Position numbers and translations under genes: made by a program
The notes under the pieces: model-generated
Database searches by the model: none
Seen by the model: the letters and a program-made list of their open reading frames with translations, nothing else
What the model was told of the DNA's origin: nothing
Assembly (NCBI RefSeq): GCF_014641595.1
Contig: NZ_BMIA01000004.1
Coordinates: 496,001 to 560,000 of the forward strand
Origin: Dyadobacter endophyticus
Lineage (GTDB): Bacteria > Bacteroidota > Bacteroidia > Cytophagales > Spirosomataceae
Length of the DNA stretch: 64,000 bases
Reading direction: 5' to 3'
Shown here: piece by piece, positions 18,960 to 27,728 of the stretch
Position numbering within the stretch: position 1 is the first letter of the stretch
Layout of the letters: each line of letters opens with the position of its first letter

Positions 18960-19844
18960 TTACACCTTCGGCAATGTGGCGAAGGCTCTCACCGGAAATG
19001 TGCCTACGCCTTTGAACTTCGGCGGTACCGCACTAAACAAATAGCCGGACGCAGGCAGTTTTTCCAGATTACATAGATGCTCGACGATCAGAATTTCGGC
19101 GCCCAGCAGAATGGTGTGCACCGGGCGGCTGTTACCACGGGTGTCGTCGATGTTGTGGCTGTCGATCCCCACCAGTTTCACGCCGCAATCGCGCAGATAT
19201 CCGGCCGCCTCACCCGTTAGAAATGGATGGTTTTCGAAATAGGCCTCGGTATTCCAGTTTTTCGACCAATCGGTGCGAACTATGACGGCTTTGTTTCGGA
19301 TTTCGAGATCTTTGAAGAAATCAACACCCACCTCCAAAGCCCCCGTTGCGTCGATCGTGACCGCGTCGAGGTTTGCAAATGATTCCAATTGGACCTCCGA
19401 AAGGTCTTTCCCATGCCCGTACCGGTGAAACGGACAGTCAATATAGGTGCCTGTGTTACTGACCATTTCGATTTTGCCGATCTGGAATTCGGTACCTTCT
19501 TCGTATCGGCCTCTGGAATCTTCACGGCTGAGAAAATCACAAATTAACGGCGCTGGAAGGCCTTTGTAGGTGATCAGGCCATCAAAAATGGTATGGCTCA
19601 AATCCACCAGAAGTTCCGGCGATGGCTGATCAACCGGCTGGCGTTTATGTTTTTCCTGAATGTAAAACTTGTTGAGGATCTTAACCTGTCCGACCATTAG
19701 CAGTCGGAGGTCTGCGATGATGTAATCGGCCAGTTCTTCATCGGTGATCGTTTCGCCGGTAATGTCGAGCCGGAAATCCTGCCCCTGAATGCCTCCGCCG
19801 TTTGTAAATTCAATATCAAAATCAAAAACTACCCTGTGATCCAT
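18960..19844 (-). CDS. Cyclase family hydrolase (KynB-like fold) with fused N-terminal domain
   Basis: 294 residues. From about residue 78 it matches the cyclase/kynurenine formamidase-like family: DLSHTIFDGLITYKG, then the metal block SNTGTYIDCPFH (129-140), then VIVRTDWSKNW and LVGIDSHNIDD. The classic block is HxGTHxDxPxH. Here the first His is Asn130 and the second is Tyr134, whereas Asp136 and His140 remain, so the metal site differs. Residues 1-70 form a separate acidic domain (FTNGGGIQGQDFRLDITG) which I recall as a stand-alone small protein elsewhere; I infer a gene fusion. Reaction unknown. No signal peptide. Follows the DUF1080 gene on the same strand with an 18-base gap. Confidence 0.82.
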   Translation of the reverse strand: MDHRVVFDFDIEFTNGGGIQGQDFRLDITGETITDEELADYIIADLRLLMVGQVKILNKFYIQEKHKRQPVDQPSPELLVDLSHTIFDGLITYKGLPAPLICDFLSREDSRGRYEEGTEFQIGKIEMVSNTGTYIDCPFHRYGHGKDLSEVQLESFANLDAVTIDATGALEVGVDFFKDLEIRNKAVIVRTDWSKNWNTEAYFENHPFLTGEAAGYLRDCGVKLVGIDSHNIDDTRGNSRPVHTILLGAEILIVEHLCNLEKLPASGYLFSAVPPKFKGVGTFPVRAFATLPKV

Positions 19845-19862
19845 AGGTTATTGTCATGTATT

Positions 19863-20645
19863 TCAAAAATTGGTGTCCGCCTTGTCCAGTTCCGTTTCCT
19901 TGATCCAGATGTTGCGGTAATACACATCGTGGCCTTCCGACTGCAATTTCAGTCCGCCGGGTGTGTCGGTAATTCCTTTCCCGCCGTCGTTTCCACCATC
20001 GATACCCGAGTTTTTACCACCCCAAACCTGACTGATCTTCTGGTTGGTATGCACTTTCTTGCCATTGAAATACAGCGTTACCATTGGCTGCTCCACGAGT
20101 TTCCCGTCCTTGAACCGCGCTGCGCGGAAAAGAATATCATATGAATTCCATTTGCCGATGCCATTATAGGCATAATACGGCGATTTGGATTCATTGATCA
20201 CCGCTGCCATTCCGTGCGAGGTAGTATCGCCGTCGAGCACCTGGATCTCGTACCGGTTTTGGAGGTAAACACCGCTGTTTCCCCCCGGTTTGGTGATCAG
20301 GAACTCCACATGCGCGCGAAAATCCTTAAACTGTTTTTTCGTAACAATATCCGCTGAGCCGTACAACCCGCCCGCCGACGCCGGATCGTTGCAGTTGATC
20401 ACGGTACCTTTATCGACGGGGTCATTCACGACCGTCCATTTGATCGGCGGCTTGGCCGCAAACCGCGGGCCCTCCCAGTAGATCCATTTTTCGTCAAGCA
20501 TTTTGCGGCTGCCGTCGAGATACACTTCTGCGCCTTTGGGGGCTTTTACTCCTACACCCACCTGTGCGTGCGCGAGGCCCGTGCATGCGATGGCGAGCGC
20601 CTGGCCGAGGAAAATGCTTTTCAGCTTCGAGAAATTTCGGTTCAT
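19863..20645 (-). CDS. Exported DUF1080 protein (3-keto-disaccharide hydrolase family)
   Basis: 260 residues with a signal peptide ending near HAQ (AIACTGLAHAQ). The DUF1080 beta-sandwich blocks are present: KDFRAHVEFLITKPGGNSG, VYLQNRYEIQVLD, KWNSYDILFRAARF, VTLYFNGKKVH and GGLKLQSEGHDVYYRNIWI. Some members of this family hydrolyse 3-keto-glycosides made by a sugar dehydrogenase; others have unproven activity. It is probably co-transcribed with the downstream cyclase gene (18-base gap). A dehydrogenase-like and several cytochrome-like genes lie within 10 kb, which fits a 3-keto-sugar route, but no GMC or Gfo/Idh oxidoreductase is seen here. Confidence 0.88.
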   Translation of the reverse strand: MNRNFSKLKSIFLGQALAIACTGLAHAQVGVGVKAPKGAEVYLDGSRKMLDEKWIYWEGPRFAAKPPIKWTVVNDPVDKGTVINCNDPASAGGLYGSADIVTKKQFKDFRAHVEFLITKPGGNSGVYLQNRYEIQVLDGDTTSHGMAAVINESKSPYYAYNGIGKWNSYDILFRAARFKDGKLVEQPMVTLYFNGKKVHTNQKISQVWGGKNSGIDGGNDGGKGITDTPGGLKLQSEGHDVYYRNIWIKETELDKADTNF

Positions 20646-20704
20646 ATTGTTGTTTTTTATACCTGGATATAAGGGTTGGAAATTATTATTTACTCACCAC
20701 CGTG

Positions 20705-23071
20705 TTATAACTTCTCTTCAAAGAGTTTCAAAATACGCTTGTACTCGTCCGTCCACGACGATGCTTCCACAAATCCATGGTCCTCCATGGGGTAGGAGGC
20801 CAGCTCCCAATTGTTTTTACCCAGCTCGATAAGCCGCTGCGCCAGGCGGACAACATCCTGATAATGCACATTTACATCCACCATTCCGTGGCAGATCAGC
20901 AGATTGTTTTTCAAGCCGGCTGCGTGGTAAATGGGTGAGCTTTTACGGTAGGCGAGACTATCGGCCTGTGGTTCGTTGAGGATATTGGCCGTGTACGACT
21001 GGTTATAGGCGGCCCAGTCGGTAACAGGGCGCAGTGCGGCGCCGGCTGTAAATACGTCCGGTGTCGTGAACAGCGCCATCAATGTGATGAAGCCGCCATA
21101 GGAGCCGCCGTAAATGCCGATTTTTTTAGGGTCAACGCCGTAGGTTTTCACGAGCCACTGTGCACCGTCGGTGTGGTCGGTGAGGTCTTTCCCGCCCATG
21201 AAGCGGTAAATGCCCGTGCGCCAGTCGCGGCCATAACCCGAGCTGGCTCGGTAATCCATATCGAGCACGGTGTAGCCTTTGTCGGTGAGCAGATTATGGA
21301 ACATATATTCCCTGAAATACTGGCTCCACCACTTATGGGCATTTTGCAGGTAACCTGCACCATGGACAAATATCACTGCCTTCCCATTCGACTGTTTCGG
21401 TTCATAAACCCGAGCATAAATAGGCTGGCCGTCCGTGGCTTTGATCGTCACAACCTTCGCCTCGCGCCAGGGATAGGAAAGGAATTCCGGTGAAACGGAG
21501 CGCGTGAGCTGAACCGGTTGCGTATTTTTGACGGACGCATTGTCGAGCAGATAGAGCTCCCAGGGCGCATTGCTTTTGGAAAAGCGGATGGCGATATTTT
21601 TCTCGTCGGGCGAGAGCGTCATCTCATGCGCGCCGGGCGTGTGCGTGAGGCGCGTACGCATGCCACCTGTCGCGGGCATGCGGTAGACATGCTGCTCGCC
21701 CGGGTGTACTTCGTTGGTAATGAGATAGAAATTCTTTTTATCCTTCGAGAGGACGACGTTTTGTACTTCGAACCGGCCGGAAGTCAATGCTGTTTTCTTG
21801 CCGGACGTAATGTTGAATGCGTACAAATGCGAGTACCCTGTCGCCTCACTTTGGAAATAGATCGTCTGGTCGTCGAGCCAGCCTGTTTCCCCGGCGCTCT
21901 GCGGGTAGCCGCCCACGCCCGGCCCGCCGATCCACGCTTCGTCGCGCTGGCGGTCGAGGAGCCTCAACGAAAGCGTCGCGGGATCGAAAGACATGATCCA
22001 GCGGTCCTTGCTATCCAGTGAACGAATCACAATCACGGCATTTTGCCCGTTATCCGACCAGAATGGGCCGTGAAAAATGACTTTGCGCTCCTTTTTCTTT
22101 CCTGCCGAATCTTGTTTAGGATAATCTTTGAGGTAATCGGGTTTGTCGTAAATGCCCGGTATCGTTTCTGTCGCCACTTTTCTCGCGGTATCTTTTCGGA
22201 CGTCGTATACCCAAAGTTCGCTTTCCGACTCCGGTGCGCCTACTTTTGTACGGGCCGGGATGTCTTCGGTAAAACCGCTTTCCGTCACATAGTTAGGCAC
22301 AATGGTCGATTTGGCACTTTTGTCCGCTTGGGTAAGCCGGTAAGTAACATAGTGGCCGTCGGGACTGAGCTGCTGGTTTGAAACATTCTTTTCGCCGAGG
22401 TAAATCTCCTTCGGCCTGGCAGGTTTGTCTGCGTCGGTTATCTTTTTGCCGTCATCCTTTTTGTTTTTCCTTTCTTTCAGTACCTGAGACATCGAGAGCT
22501 GATCCGCTTTCAGGAATTTTTCCTGCTCGCTGGGTTTGCCATCCTGCTTTTTTGTCCCTGTTTTAAAATCGGTAAACTGGCTGATAAGCCCGGAAGCCAA
22601 TGTAATGCTGAAAAGGTTGTTGCCGCGCTCGAAAATGACAGCGCTTTCGTTCAGGCTAAATGCAGGATTGGTCTCCCTTTCGGTCGTATTCGTGAGTTGC
22701 CGGATCGCGAAATCCTTATAGTTCACAATGAAAAGATCGCCATTCTTTTCATAAAGCCGCATGGAATGGGAGCGGTTGTAAATGCCGTTTTTACCGGTCA
22801 TCCGTCGCCGGTCGGCAGGGGCAACTTTGCTGATCTTTTTGCTTGCCAGTGAATAAGCATAGAGCGAATCGGAAGGGTTTTTATCCGGATTCCAATTGAA
22901 ATACACCGTTTTGGAATCATCGGCCCAGGTAATATCGCTTGGAGACGTCCCGATCCACGTCTTCGGGTCCCGCATAATTTTCTCGACGGTGAGCGGGGCG
23001 AGGGATTGGGCGTGGAGGTTGTTTGCAAAAAAAATGGAGGTAAGAAATGCGAATTTGTAAAGATGCTTCAT
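20705..23071 (-). CDS. Secreted S9 family prolyl-oligopeptidase-type peptidase
   Basis: 788 residues with a signal peptide (LTSIFFANNLHAQ). The N-terminal part (about residues 30-530) is a WD/beta-propeller typical of dipeptidyl peptidase IV and acylaminoacyl peptidase. The C-terminal alpha/beta hydrolase has GIYGGSYGGF with nucleophile Ser657 and a catalytic His in MEDHGFVE near the end; the Asp is expected in LICHGMVDVNVH. Likely cleaves dipeptides or acylated residues from peptides in the periplasm. It is 59 bases upstream of the DUF1080 gene on the same strand. I see no sign of truncation. Confidence 0.93.
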   Translation of the reverse strand: MKHLYKFAFLTSIFFANNLHAQSLAPLTVEKIMRDPKTWIGTSPSDITWADDSKTVYFNWNPDKNPSDSLYAYSLASKKISKVAPADRRRMTGKNGIYNRSHSMRLYEKNGDLFIVNYKDFAIRQLTNTTERETNPAFSLNESAVIFERGNNLFSITLASGLISQFTDFKTGTKKQDGKPSEQEKFLKADQLSMSQVLKERKNKKDDGKKITDADKPARPKEIYLGEKNVSNQQLSPDGHYVTYRLTQADKSAKSTIVPNYVTESGFTEDIPARTKVGAPESESELWVYDVRKDTARKVATETIPGIYDKPDYLKDYPKQDSAGKKKERKVIFHGPFWSDNGQNAVIVIRSLDSKDRWIMSFDPATLSLRLLDRQRDEAWIGGPGVGGYPQSAGETGWLDDQTIYFQSEATGYSHLYAFNITSGKKTALTSGRFEVQNVVLSKDKKNFYLITNEVHPGEQHVYRMPATGGMRTRLTHTPGAHEMTLSPDEKNIAIRFSKSNAPWELYLLDNASVKNTQPVQLTRSVSPEFLSYPWREAKVVTIKATDGQPIYARVYEPKQSNGKAVIFVHGAGYLQNAHKWWSQYFREYMFHNLLTDKGYTVLDMDYRASSGYGRDWRTGIYRFMGGKDLTDHTDGAQWLVKTYGVDPKKIGIYGGSYGGFITLMALFTTPDVFTAGAALRPVTDWAAYNQSYTANILNEPQADSLAYRKSSPIYHAAGLKNNLLICHGMVDVNVHYQDVVRLAQRLIELGKNNWELASYPMEDHGFVEASSWTDEYKRILKLFEEKL

Positions 23072-23098
23072 GTTTTAAGGTTAGGAAATGCAATATAA

Positions 23099-23401
23099 TT
23101 AGTTGCCGTGGGCAACCTTTTTGTCCTGGTAGGGGACAGCTTTGATCAGGCGAATATTGTTATACTCTTCAATTACAACCGTATCCTCTGCCGGAATAAC
23201 ACCCCGCTTGATCCAGTTGCTGACAGTTTGCGTATTGGGGATGTTGAACCGTCTGCAATATTCGGCGACTGTGACCCAGTCGTGCAGCTCGTATATCTTA
23301 CCGTCTTTCGAAAGGTAGTTTTGGGCCGTTGCCAGAGTTTCCCTTGCGGCTTGAAGCAGTTCGTTGAGCTGTTCAGGCCTTGTTTCAGTGATCGTTTTCA
23401 T
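23099..23401 (-). CDS. Small helix-turn-helix-like protein, possible DNA-binding
   Basis: 100 residues from ATG 23401; in-frame residues upstream to 23473 look non-conserved. N-terminal half is a helical, coiled-coil-like segment (EQLNELLQAARETLATAQNY). C-terminal half reads like a MerR/excisionase-type winged helix: WVTVAEYCRRFNIPNTQTV, then SNWIKRGVIPAED and a wing (IRLIKAVPY). I infer DNA binding but no partner is known. A perfect inverted repeat (23478-23492) lies between this gene and the divergent M1 peptidase gene and is a candidate autoregulatory site. The next gene on this strand, the S9 peptidase, begins 27 bases after its stop. Confidence 0.7.
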   Translation of the reverse strand: MKTITETRPEQLNELLQAARETLATAQNYLSKDGKIYELHDWVTVAEYCRRFNIPNTQTVSNWIKRGVIPAEDTVVIEEYNNIRLIKAVPYQDKKVAHGN

Positions 23402-23477
23402 ACTGGTAGCGCAGCGATCCGAATCCGGACCTCCATTACGTTCATAGTGTGCTTTTTTTGTTCCAATATACAAAAAT

Positions 23478-23492
23478 GTTACGCTTCGTAAC
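23478..23492. promoter_or_regulatory. Inverted repeat in the HTH gene/M1 peptidase intergenic region
   Basis: GTTACG-CTT-CGTAAC is perfectly symmetric with a 3-base centre. It lies 76 bases upstream of the HTH-protein start and just ahead of the M1 peptidase promoter, so it is positioned as an operator. Confidence 0.4.
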
Positions 23493-23509
23493 GGAATCGG
23501 CGAAGAGAT

Positions 23510-23543
23510 TTGATTTCTATTGAACTCGAATATGCTATTTTTG
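23510..23543 (+). promoter_or_regulatory. Bacteroidota promoter of the M1 aminopeptidase gene
   Basis: TTG at 23510-23512 and TATTTTTG (TANNTTTG) at 23536-23543, 23 bases apart. The -7 box ends 17 bases before ATG 23561, so the leader is very short. Confidence 0.5.
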
Positions 23544-23560
23544 AGCGTATCCTTAATCCG

Positions 23561-26095
23561 ATGACTTCACCACGCTCCCTGATTTTTACAGCCGCCGTAC
23601 TTTTGGCCTCCCTCGCCTGCACCCGTCCGCAAGGCCCCATCCCTGAAAAAGGTGTTTCATTTGCGCTGAATCAATACCGTAAACAACATATCGATAGCAT
23701 CCGCTATACGATCGAGCTGGATATTCCGGCTGAGAAAACGGCGAAGATTTCGGGACGGGAGACGATCTCATTTTATATAGATGCGCTCGATTCAGCGCTT
23801 GTACTGGATTTCAATGCGGATGCCAGCCATTTGCAGGAAGTGCGTGTGGGGGGTGAAAAAGTGGAGTATCAGTTTATCAATGAGCATATTGTTTTAGATG
23901 CAAAGCATTTGAGTAAGGGCAAAAATGAAGTCGGTATCGATTTTGTTGCCGGCGACCAGTCGCTGAACCGGAGCGAGGATTATCTGTACACGCTTTTCGT
24001 GCCCGATCGTGCTTCGACGTGTTTCCCGCTCTTCGACCAGCCGAACCTCAAAGCTTCCTATCAACTGACCTTAAAAGCGCCTGCGGACTGGGAAGCGGTT
24101 TCGAATGGGAAGCTGAGCGCCAGAACTGTCGAAAAGGGCAGGAGCGTTTACAAGTTTGGTGAGACGAAACCCATCAGCTCCTACCTGTTTGCATTCGCCG
24201 CCGGCAAATTTTTCAAAGAGACAAAAGTTTTAGACGGCCGGGAGATGACCATGTACTACCGGGAAACGGATACGGTGAAAGTGAACCGTAACCGCGACGA
24301 GGTTTTTCAATTGCATGCCAAATCCCTTGCCTGGCTCGAACAGTATACGGCCATCGATTATCCTTTCGGGAAATTCGATTTTGTTTTGCTGCCGTCGTTC
24401 CAATATGGTGGTATGGAGCACCCCGGTGCTGTTTTTTATAACGAACCGGCGTTGTTTCTGGATGAGAATGCTTCGGTGAACCGCAAAATGGCCCGCGCGA
24501 GCGTGATCGCGCACGAATCGGCGCATATGTGGTTCGGCGATCTGGTGACAATGGATTGGTTCAACGATGTGTGGCTCAAAGAGGTATTCGCGAATTTTAT
24601 GGCCGCTAAGATCGTCCATCCTAGTTTTCCGGAGATTAACCATGAGCTGAGGTTTCTTTTGGCGCATTACCCTAATGCCTACGAGGTGGACAGGACGGCT
24701 GGAACGAACCCGATATTGCAGCAGTTGGGCAACCTGAAGAATGCCGGGACGCTGTACGGAGCGATTATTTATATGAAGGCGCCGATCGTGATGCGGCAGT
24801 TGGAGCGAAGGATCGGGGAGGAGATGATGCAGGAAAGCCTGCGTGAGTACCTGAAAACCTATTCGTTCGGGAATGCCCGATGGGACGATCTGATCGGCAT
24901 TGTCGACAAGCGGACGCCGCAGGATATTGCAGCTTGGAGCAATGTGTGGGTGAAAACGCCCGGAATGCCGGGGTATCGCGTCGAGTCGGGCAAGCTGGTG
25001 CAGGAGAAGGATTCCGTATCGGGACGTACCTGGGAGCAGCCGCTGGTGTTGAAAGCCATGCCAAGCGGCGCGCGAAACCTGATTTTCCCGAATAGTGACG
25101 GGACTGGTTATGGTTATTTTAAAATGGATACGGTCGCGAAAGCCTGGTTTTTCGAAAACTATGGCAGTACGAATGCGGTTTGGTCCGATCCGGTTTTCAA
25201 GGGGGCAATGCTGGTGAATATTTGGGAAGGATTGCTGCGCGGCGATGGCCCCGCGCCGGAGAAGTTGGTACGGTATACATTGAATGTACTACCGAAAGAA
25301 CGAAATCCTCTTTTGGTAGATTATCTGCTTGGCAACGTGCAAAGCAGCTGGTGGGTGTTTTTAAATGCTAACCAGCGTGCCTTGTACCAGATGCAGGCGG
25401 AACAGCTGATTTGGCAGCTTTTAAATACGACGAAGGACAAAGGCATTCAGACATCCTATTTCCGGGCTTTCAAATCGCTCGCGCTGACGGACGACGGATG
25501 GCAGAAAATGCACGGGCTCTGGACAGGAAAACTCAAAGTAGAGGGCCTCGTACTATCGGAAGAAGACAAGATTTCGCTCGCTTACGAGCTGGCATTGAAG
25601 GGGAAGGGCGATGGGAAGGCTATTTTGAACGAGCAGCTCGGCGCAATCAAAAACCCCGACAGGAAGGCGAGAATGCAGTTTGTGATACCTGCATTGAGCG
25701 CCAGCGAAGCGGAGCGCGACGCGTTTTTTGAAACATTAAAAAAAGAGGAAAACCGCGGGAAGGAAGCTTGGGTGCTGGACGCATTGACCTATCTGCATCA
25801 TCCATTGCGGGCACAAAGCGCACTGAAATACCTGCGCCCATCGCTCGACCTCTTGCAGGAGATACAGCTTACCGGCGATATTTTTTTCCCGACCCGCTGG
25901 CTGCACAATACCTTCGCAGGGCATTCATCACCGGAAGCGGCCGCAATTGCCAAAACTTTTTTGAAAGAGCACCCGGATTATCCCTACTTCTTGAAAAACA
26001 AAATATTGCAAGCGACCGACCTGCTCGACCGCTCCGTGAAACTAGCTGATACCTATGCCCAAAAAGAGCATTCCCCTGCATTATCTCAGCAATGA
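23561..26095 (+). CDS. M1 family zinc aminopeptidase lipoprotein
   Basis: 844 residues. The N-terminus MTSPRSLIFTAAVLLASLAC is a lipoprotein signal (LASLAC), which fixes the start at ATG 23561. The gluzincin site is intact: HESAH at 318-322 with the third ligand Glu in WLKEVFANF. The substrate exopeptidase motif, normally GAMEN, is GGMEH at 283-287 (Ala to Gly and Asn to His), an uncommon form. The N-terminal beta-saddle and C-terminal helical domain are both present, so it is full length. Role: removal of N-terminal residues from peptides in the periplasm or at the surface. The downstream AraC gene overlaps its last 41 bases. Confidence 0.92.
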   Translation: MTSPRSLIFTAAVLLASLACTRPQGPIPEKGVSFALNQYRKQHIDSIRYTIELDIPAEKTAKISGRETISFYIDALDSALVLDFNADASHLQEVRVGGEKVEYQFINEHIVLDAKHLSKGKNEVGIDFVAGDQSLNRSEDYLYTLFVPDRASTCFPLFDQPNLKASYQLTLKAPADWEAVSNGKLSARTVEKGRSVYKFGETKPISSYLFAFAAGKFFKETKVLDGREMTMYYRETDTVKVNRNRDEVFQLHAKSLAWLEQYTAIDYPFGKFDFVLLPSFQYGGMEHPGAVFYNEPALFLDENASVNRKMARASVIAHESAHMWFGDLVTMDWFNDVWLKEVFANFMAAKIVHPSFPEINHELRFLLAHYPNAYEVDRTAGTNPILQQLGNLKNAGTLYGAIIYMKAPIVMRQLERRIGEEMMQESLREYLKTYSFGNARWDDLIGIVDKRTPQDIAAWSNVWVKTPGMPGYRVESGKLVQEKDSVSGRTWEQPLVLKAMPSGARNLIFPNSDGTGYGYFKMDTVAKAWFFENYGSTNAVWSDPVFKGAMLVNIWEGLLRGDGPAPEKLVRYTLNVLPKERNPLLVDYLLGNVQSSWWVFLNANQRALYQMQAEQLIWQLLNTTKDKGIQTSYFRAFKSLALTDDGWQKMHGLWTGKLKVEGLVLSEEDKISLAYELALKGKGDGKAILNEQLGAIKNPDRKARMQFVIPALSASEAERDAFFETLKKEENRGKEAWVLDALTYLHHPLRAQSALKYLRPSLDLLQEIQLTGDIFFPTRWLHNTFAGHSSPEAAAIAKTFLKEHPDYPYFLKNKILQATDLLDRSVKLADTYAQKEHSPALSQQ

Positions 26096-26903
26096 GTCGG
26101 GATTGGGGATTTCCCTGCACCGCATCGACCGGATGAACCAGATGAATGCGCCGCATATGGACGCACACCGCGACGATCATGGGAATTTCTTCTTTCAGGA
26201 GGACGGCCATGCACGGTTGATGGTCGATTTTCGGGAGATTGAGCTAAAAGGCAGCGGTGTGTTTTGTATTATGCCGGGCCAGGTGCACTATCCCCTGGAA
26301 TCGTCGGGGTCCTATGGCTGGTTTCTCGCTGTGGACATGAGCTTGCTCGACGAGCACCACCGGGCAGTGGTGGATGAATATGCATTGTATGGCTTTCCGG
26401 TTAGTCTGGATCCGTCGCAGACCGATCTGCTCATGCGGAGTCTCCATTTACTGCTGGAATTTTATCAGACGCCATCGCAATATGGGCAGCCTGTCGTACG
26501 GTCGATGCTGAAAACGTGTCTGGGTATTTTTACGTCGCTTTTTGAAAAAGAAGTTTTACAGCGAACCGGGCAGACGCGCTCGTCGGCCATTACCTCACAA
26601 TTCCGTAAACTTTTGTCGCAGCATTTTAAAACTGTGAAAAGTCCTTCCGAATACGCCGGAATGCTCAGTATCACATCGTCGTATCTGAATGAGGTTGTCA
26701 AGGAAACGTCCGGACAGCCGGTGAGCCACTGGATCCAGAACGAAGTGATTATGGAAGCCAAAAGGCTTTTGTATTACACTGATTTGAGTATTAAGGAGAT
26801 TGCATTCGGGCTGGGCTACGAAGATCACGGCTATTTCTCCCGGCTATTCCGAAAAGTGACGGGGAGGTCGGCGGGGCAGTTCCGGGACGAATACCGCAAA
26901 TAG
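26055..26903 (+). CDS. AraC family transcriptional regulator
   Basis: 282 residues. N-terminal cupin-like sensing domain (HRDDHGNFFFQEDGHARL, CIMPGQVHYP); C-terminal AraC double helix-turn-helix with GMLSITSSYLNEVVKETSG for the first and IKEIAFGLGYEDHGYFSRLF for the second. The start lies inside the M1 peptidase gene (41-base overlap), so it may be translationally coupled. The next gene, a siderophore-interacting protein, starts 135 bases downstream on the same strand; an AraC gene beside such a flavoprotein often regulates it, so iron or haem response is a reasonable guess. Ligand unknown. Confidence 0.9.
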   Translation: MPKKSIPLHYLSNESGLGISLHRIDRMNQMNAPHMDAHRDDHGNFFFQEDGHARLMVDFREIELKGSGVFCIMPGQVHYPLESSGSYGWFLAVDMSLLDEHHRAVVDEYALYGFPVSLDPSQTDLLMRSLHLLLEFYQTPSQYGQPVVRSMLKTCLGIFTSLFEKEVLQRTGQTRSSAITSQFRKLLSQHFKTVKSPSEYAGMLSITSSYLNEVVKETSGQPVSHWIQNEVIMEAKRLLYYTDLSIKEIAFGLGYEDHGYFSRLFRKVTGRSAGQFRDEYRK

Positions 26904-27038
26904 AAGTTGTGGAGAAACCGCGATTAGTCCAATCATTACCCTTCTTCCTGCCTTTATTCTATGCATATGTGCACGTTGTTTTGTAAAGTAAAAAATCGGC
27001 TGGATCGTCAGCCCTGAAACAACACCGATCGCAGTAAA

Positions 27039-27728
27039 ATGAACATCATCAAACAGAAAGCGCTACACTTGCTTGAAAATGCCTTTGGAAAGACCGGAAC
27101 CGTGCTGGCTATCCGGGCGTGGGAGCCGGCAACTTTTTTTGAAGTCGACGTCCATTTCCCCGATATGGACATGAGCGGCTGGAAACGCGTCCAGCATATT
27201 AAGGTGCGCGTGGGAGAGGGTATTTACCGTGACTACACGCCTGCCGGCTGGGACGAGGACATCCGAACCTGCACATTGTACATCAATGCCGAACAGGACG
27301 GCCCCGGTGCGCAATGGATACGTTCCCTGCGCGCGGGCGACCGCATTACGTATGTAGGCGTGGGCGCGACCATGCACAGGCCCACATATGCGGGAGAAAT
27401 GGTTGTTTTGGGAGACATGAGCAGCATCGGGCATTACCTGGCATTGCAGCAACTGGCCGGGACGCGTAAAATCAGCGGCGCCATTACCATCGCCCACGAA
27501 AATCACCGTGAGGAGTTCAAAGAATATTTCAATTGGAATATCCAGCCGGTGAAAAAGAACGACGACGGCGGGTTGCATTCGATGCTCAAATGGACCAGCG
27601 ATAGACGGCTGGCCAATTCGAACATCTATATTTCGGGGCATATCCCGACTTGTATCCGTTTGCGTAAGGAACTCAAAAGGCGCGACGATTCTCCGCTCGG
27701 GATTCAGGTGCAGGGGTTCTGGTCGTAG
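27039..27728 (+). CDS. Siderophore-interacting flavoprotein (ViuB/SIP family)
   Basis: 229 residues, short for the family but complete. FAD-binding beta-barrel with RDYTPAGWDED (the RxYT flavin motif), then a ferredoxin-reductase-like NAD(P)H domain (EMVVLGDMSSIGHYLAL, NIYISGHIPTCIRLRKEL). Family members reduce ferric siderophores in the cytoplasm to release iron. The C-terminal W near the end (QGFWS) matches the family's closing motif. Preceded by an AraC regulator on the same strand. It ends exactly one base before the convergent methionine aminopeptidase gene ends. No siderophore transporter is in the window. Confidence 0.88.
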   Translation: MNIIKQKALHLLENAFGKTGTVLAIRAWEPATFFEVDVHFPDMDMSGWKRVQHIKVRVGEGIYRDYTPAGWDEDIRTCTLYINAEQDGPGAQWIRSLRAGDRITYVGVGATMHRPTYAGEMVVLGDMSSIGHYLALQQLAGTRKISGAITIAHENHREEFKEYFNWNIQPVKKNDDGGLHSMLKWTSDRRLANSNIYISGHIPTCIRLRKELKRRDDSPLGIQVQGFWS

